A stretch of DNA of 24,127 nucleotides from Phaeodactylibacter sp964397205 (GTDB lineage: Bacteria > Bacteroidota > Bacteroidia > Chitinophagales > Saprospiraceae): the NCBI GenBank assembly GCA_964397205.1, contig CAYNIT010000041.1:1-24127 (forward strand). Reading direction: 5' to 3'. The notes beneath the pieces were generated by a model. The model saw only the letters and a list, made by a program, of their open reading frames with translations. It made no database searches and was not told where the DNA came from. The translations under genes and the position numbers were made by a program. Numbering within the stretch: the first letter of the stretch is position 1; every line of letters begins with the position of its first letter. Positions 21,694 to 24,127 of this stretch are shown piece by piece.

Positions 21694-22362
21694 ATGATAC
21701 AGCTCGTGGTTTTCGATATGGCTGGCACTACGATAGACGAGGGCAATGTAGTGTACAAGACCCTTCAGAAGAGCTTGCAGGAAGCAGGAGTGCCGGTGCC
21801 CTTAGAGCAAGTGCTAGCCGTCGGCGCTGGCCGGGAGAAGAAAGATGCCATCGCGGAGCTGATGCGCCGGTCTTCCACCACCTCCCTTAAGGTAGAAGAA
21901 GTACACCATGCTTTCCTAGATCACCTCAAACGGGCTTACGTCGAGCTTGACGTCAAAGCCTGCAAGGGGGCGGAGCGCTTACTCGTCTTCCTGCGCGCCC
22001 AAGGCATTAAGGTAGCCTTGAATACCGGCTACAACCGCTATATGGCTGACTACCTGCTTCACCGCCTGCGGTGGGAAACGGGTACGCAATACGACTTGCT
22101 GATAACTGCCGACGAAGTCAGCCCGCCCCGGCCAGCCCCCGATATGATCAGGCTGGCACAGGCAGAGCTAGACGTACCGAATGCAGGCCGGGTAGCCAAA
22201 GTCGGAGATTCGACCATTGATATCGAAGAGGGCAAAAATGCCGGCTGCGGCCTGACGGTCGGCGTCACCACGGGGGCCCATTCCGCCGATCAACTGAGGG
22301 AAGCCGGGCCCGACTACGTCATCGACCAGCTAGAGGACCTGGCTACCATCCTTCAGCTGTAG
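21694..22362 (+). CDS. PhnX-like HAD hydrolase (phosphonatase-like)
   Basis: 222 residues of the phosphonatase-like branch of the HAD superfamily. Motif I is DMAGT (D8-T12), replacing the usual DxDx(T/V) as in PhnX. The cap has GREKKDAI, in which K49 aligns with the Schiff-base lysine K53 of Bacillus cereus PhnX when compared from memory. NTGYNRYMADYLL carries motif II, R146 in RPAPDM takes the place of the common HAD lysine, and VGDSTIDIEEGKNAG (V170 onward) is motif III. All residues needed to hydrolyse phosphonoacetaldehyde to acetaldehyde and phosphate are therefore present, though members of this clade may use other aldehydes. No PhnW transaminase is adjacent to make that substrate. Co-directional with the HD gene; a strong hairpin follows. 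Confidence 0.9.
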   Translation: MIQLVVFDMAGTTIDEGNVVYKTLQKSLQEAGVPVPLEQVLAVGAGREKKDAIAELMRRSSTTSLKVEEVHHAFLDHLKRAYVELDVKACKGAERLLVFLRAQGIKVALNTGYNRYMADYLLHRLRWETGTQYDLLITADEVSPPRPAPDMIRLAQAELDVPNAGRVAKVGDSTIDIEEGKNAGCGLTVGVTTGAHSADQLREAGPDYVIDQLEDLATILQL

Positions 22363-22404
22363 GCCGGGGCAAAAGCATTAGCCTCCGCCATACTTTGCCC
22401 CGGC
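22363..22404. terminator. Bidirectional terminator hairpin
   Basis: A perfect 11-bp stem GCCGGGGCAAA / TTTGCCCCGGC with a 20-base loop starts directly after the HAD stop codon and ends 6 bases before the stop of the convergent PA14 gene. T-runs are weak, so termination strength is uncertain. Confidence 0.65.
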
Positions 22405-22410
22405 TGCCTG

Positions 22411-23520
22411 TTAGTGGTAAAAATCGCCCTTGCCCAATACTTCAACTGCTCCATCCTGCCGCTTCCACTTAACGATCAACTGCTCGCCGCTGTAGTCTTC
22501 GAAGTACTCGATTTTAATCGGATGGTATCCTTTTTCCAGCACGGCCAAGCCAGAACGCTGCCGGCTGCTGTGGGAACCGTCGTTGTCCACCAGCAAGCGG
22601 CCGCCGAGGTACAGCCGAGAGCCGTCGTCGGATACGGTGTAAATGGTGTAAACGCCATCCTCCGGAACCTTGACATAGCCCTCAAAGGCCAGGCCGAAGT
22701 GGTCCTCCCGTTGCTGCAGTGGCTGCAGGTCGAGCTGCTCGGCCACGCCCCTGGCCTTTACGGGCGCTTTGGACAAAGCGTCGAGCCGCTCGCCTTGGCA
22801 AACGAAGGTATCCCGCTCGCTCAGCAGCTGATCGGGCAGGGCACAAGCTTCCAGTTTTACATCGTCAATGTAGTAGTAAACGGTAGGCGGCTGGGTATTC
22901 GCCTGCTGCCGCATCATAGCAGTATCAGCGCGAAAGTTGCCGAGGGTAAGGTAGCGCTCCCCCCCTCGGGCCAGGTAAACGGCTGCGTAGGGCTCCCACT
23001 CCTTGGTTTGCTCCATCAAAGCCCCGCTTGGGAAGCGTAAGCCCGGCGATGAGGTGTAAATGGCCTGTGGCGGCAGCGGCGCCTCGCTGAACAAGAAGCC
23101 GAACCCATCCGAAAAGTGGCTCGAAGCTTCCGCCGCGCTGGCCCAGCACTGCAGTTCGTAGGCTTGCCCGGCTTGCAAGGGAGCTTTCAGCGCTACGGTC
23201 AAGTACTCCCGGTAGGGAGGATTGCCGTCAATGACGGGCACCCAGGTGCGCAGGCCCGCGTAGCCGTCGCCACTTTTCGGCGCCTGGGTGCCGACTAGGT
23301 TGGCAGGCACACTCGCCCCAGTGGAAGCCGGCGCACAGCGGTGGAAGAAGTCGGTGGTCTGATTGTTGGGGGCATCCCAGGCGTTGGCTAGATGGATCTG
23401 CCCTGGGTAGGGCGGGCACTGTTCGTACTGCTCAAAGCTGCCATTGGGTACTAAGTTTTGGGCATTGCTGCCCCCTATTAGAGCGAACAGGCTGCCCAAG
23501 ATGATCCATACAGATTTCAT
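22411..23520 (-). CDS. Secreted PA14-domain surface protein
   Basis: 369 residues with a signal peptide (MKSVWIILGSLFALIGGSNAQ). The N-terminal ~230 residues begin NLVPNGSFEQYEQCPPYPGQ and contain FFHRCAP, a G-rich VPANLVGTQAPKSGDGYAGL and REYLTVALKAPLQAGQAYEL. This is a jelly-roll carbohydrate-binding-like module common at the N-terminus of Bacteroidota surface and OmpA-fused proteins. The C-terminal ~100 residues are a PA14 domain (FGLAFEGYVKVPEDGVYTIY, SDDGSRLYLGGRLLVDNDG, then the strand KIEYFEDYSGEQLIVKWK), usually a carbohydrate or surface-ligand binder. No T9SS C-terminal domain is evident, so attachment to the cell is unclear. ATG 23520 begins the signal peptide. It follows the lipoprotein gene by 37 bases. 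Confidence 0.88.
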   Translation of the reverse strand: MKSVWIILGSLFALIGGSNAQNLVPNGSFEQYEQCPPYPGQIHLANAWDAPNNQTTDFFHRCAPASTGASVPANLVGTQAPKSGDGYAGLRTWVPVIDGNPPYREYLTVALKAPLQAGQAYELQCWASAAEASSHFSDGFGFLFSEAPLPPQAIYTSSPGLRFPSGALMEQTKEWEPYAAVYLARGGERYLTLGNFRADTAMMRQQANTQPPTVYYYIDDVKLEACALPDQLLSERDTFVCQGERLDALSKAPVKARGVAEQLDLQPLQQREDHFGLAFEGYVKVPEDGVYTIYTVSDDGSRLYLGGRLLVDNDGSHSSRQRSGLAVLEKGYHPIKIEYFEDYSGEQLIVKWKRQDGAVEVLGKGDFYH

Positions 23521-23557
23521 GTCTCTGCTATTAGGTAAAAAACATTTATACGGAGCT

Positions 23558-24001
23558 TCATTGCTCTTCCAAGTAGGCATCAGCCTTGCCTACATCCTTG
23601 GTTCGGGAGAAAAAGCGAATTTCGTAACGCTCCTGCCCTTCCCCACCGAAAATGGGGGCTTTGTACTTCTTCAGCACCATGTAGCTGGGCTGCAGCGCCA
23701 GAATTTCAAACCAACCTGACTCCGCTTCCCGCTCGGCGATCCAGCGCAGTGTATCCCCCGATAGGCGGTAACGGTAGGGGCGGAAGGTGCCAAACTTGAT
23801 TTCTTTCATCCGTTCATCGGGGGTATACTCGTAGGTGGCCCAGTCGGCACCTTCCTCCCGTTCCCAAAAATCGAAGCCGTTGTGGAAGTAATAAACAGAA
23901 TCCACTTTCCAGCTGCCTAGTATCACTTCTTCTTGCTGGGGCGCGCATCCGTAGTGGATCAGCAGAGCCAGAGCCGCCCAAGCGAGGTGTATTTTTTTCA
24001 T
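23558..24001 (-). CDS. Lipocalin-like lipoprotein
   Basis: 147 residues. MKKIHLAWAALALLIHYGC gives a lipoprotein-type signal with Cys19 (HYGC, a weak lipobox), followed by APQQEE and then ILGSWKVDSVYYFHNG, the GxW start of lipocalin-like domains (lipocalin_4/5 types are common in this phylum). Further strands are YRYRLSGDTLRWIAE, WFEILALQPSYMVLKKYK and YEIRFFSRTK. The start at 24001 is chosen because it begins the signal; earlier in-frame ATGs give a non-hydrophobic leader. Probably co-transcribed with the PA14 gene downstream (37-base gap), implying a shared envelope role. No specific ligand can be named. Confidence 0.78.
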   Translation of the reverse strand: MKKIHLAWAALALLIHYGCAPQQEEVILGSWKVDSVYYFHNGFDFWEREEGADWATYEYTPDERMKEIKFGTFRPYRYRLSGDTLRWIAEREAESGWFEILALQPSYMVLKKYKAPIFGGEGQERYEIRFFSRTKDVGKADAYLEEQ

Positions 24002-24038
24002 AAGCATAAGATCGTTATCCATGACAGAACCAAAACAA

Positions 24039-24066
24039 CAGAGCCCGGAAGTTTCTCCGAGCTCTG
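24039..24066 (-). terminator. Terminator of an upstream minus-strand gene
   Basis: On the minus strand an 11-bp stem CAGAGCTCGGA / TCCGGGCTCTG (one mismatch) with loop GAAACT is followed by TTGTTTTGG. It probably ends a minus-strand gene entering from beyond the right edge, separating it from the lipoprotein gene. Confidence 0.55.
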
Positions 24067-24094
24067 CAAAATAGGCGTAAATTTCGTTAACAGC

Positions 24095-24115
24095 AGCGGC
24101 TGAGCTGCAGCCGCT
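24095..24115. repeat. Hairpin near the right edge
   Basis: AGCGGCTG and CAGCCGCT form a perfect 8-bp stem with a 5-base loop, 28 bases from the terminator-like hairpin. No T-run on either side. Its gene context is cut off by the window end. Confidence 0.5.
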
Positions 24116-24127
24116 CATAAGCTAAGG

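Noticed and set aside
1..24127. Defence island, biosynthetic cluster, prophage or mobile element
   Set aside because: No integrase, transposase, restriction, CRISPR-Cas, NRPS/PKS or phage structural gene was found; the HEPN-like gene alone does not make a defence island.

Overview
The window reads as chromosomal DNA of a member of the Bacteroidota, probably near the Saprospiria/Lewinella-type lineages. The reasons are the family content (a DUF3822 gene next to rsmD, an SPFH lipoprotein, FemAB-like acyltransferase, beta-barrel and PA14 surface proteins, many short signal-peptide or lipobox proteins), the near absence of Shine-Dalgarno sites, and several copies of the Bacteroidota promoter -7 element TAnnTTTG just upstream of start codons. 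Base composition is moderately GC-rich throughout and I see no compositional break. There is no rRNA, tRNA, CRISPR array, insertion sequence, integrase or phage gene that I can support. No gene-free stretch exceeds about 300 bases.

Layout. 1-2.5 kb: isocitrate lyase (glyoxylate shunt), an intrinsic terminator, then ADP-heptose epimerase (LPS core precursor). 2.5-4.6 kb: a minus-strand lipoprotein and uroporphyrinogen-III synthase, divergent from a ZIP-family metal transporter. 4.7-7.2 kb: a plus-strand run with a membrane-anchored unknown, DUF3822, RsmD (whose DPPY motif reads GPPY) and a small secreted protein. 7.3-10.9 kb: adjacent argS and glnS. 11.0-13.0 kb: a small protein with a HEPN-like RNxxxH motif, a FemAB/GNAT-like acyltransferase and a lipoprotein. 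13.1-13.9 kb: the C-terminal piece of an outer-membrane beta-barrel cut by a 100-N assembly gap, then a DUF423 membrane protein. 14.0-16.9 kb: an 830-residue membrane-anchored protein ending in a beta-propeller, converging on a secreted paralogue of the 6.8 kb protein. 17.2-20.1 kb: glycogen branching enzyme converging on an SPFH/prohibitin-like lipoprotein across a perfect 34-bp palindrome. 20.2-22.4 kb: a secreted PI-PLC/GDPD-like phosphodiesterase divergent from a two-gene cassette encoding a PhnZ-type HD-domain oxygenase and a PhnX-like HAD hydrolase. 22.4-24.1 kb: two minus-strand genes for a PA14 surface protein and a lipocalin-like lipoprotein.

Most of the window is housekeeping metabolism and translation interleaved with lineage-specific envelope proteins. 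The most system-like unit is the 20.2-22.4 kb region. It holds two C-P bond-cleaving enzyme families of unrelated chemistry, one oxidative di-iron and one hydrolytic Schiff-base, with no transporter, transaminase or hydroxylase beside them and with a secreted headgroup-releasing type of phosphodiesterase on the other side of a short divergent promoter region. Other points worth a check are the RsmD catalytic substitution, the orphan HEPN-like protein, the dispersed paralogue pair of small secreted proteins, and start codons so close to -7 boxes that some transcripts may be leaderless.
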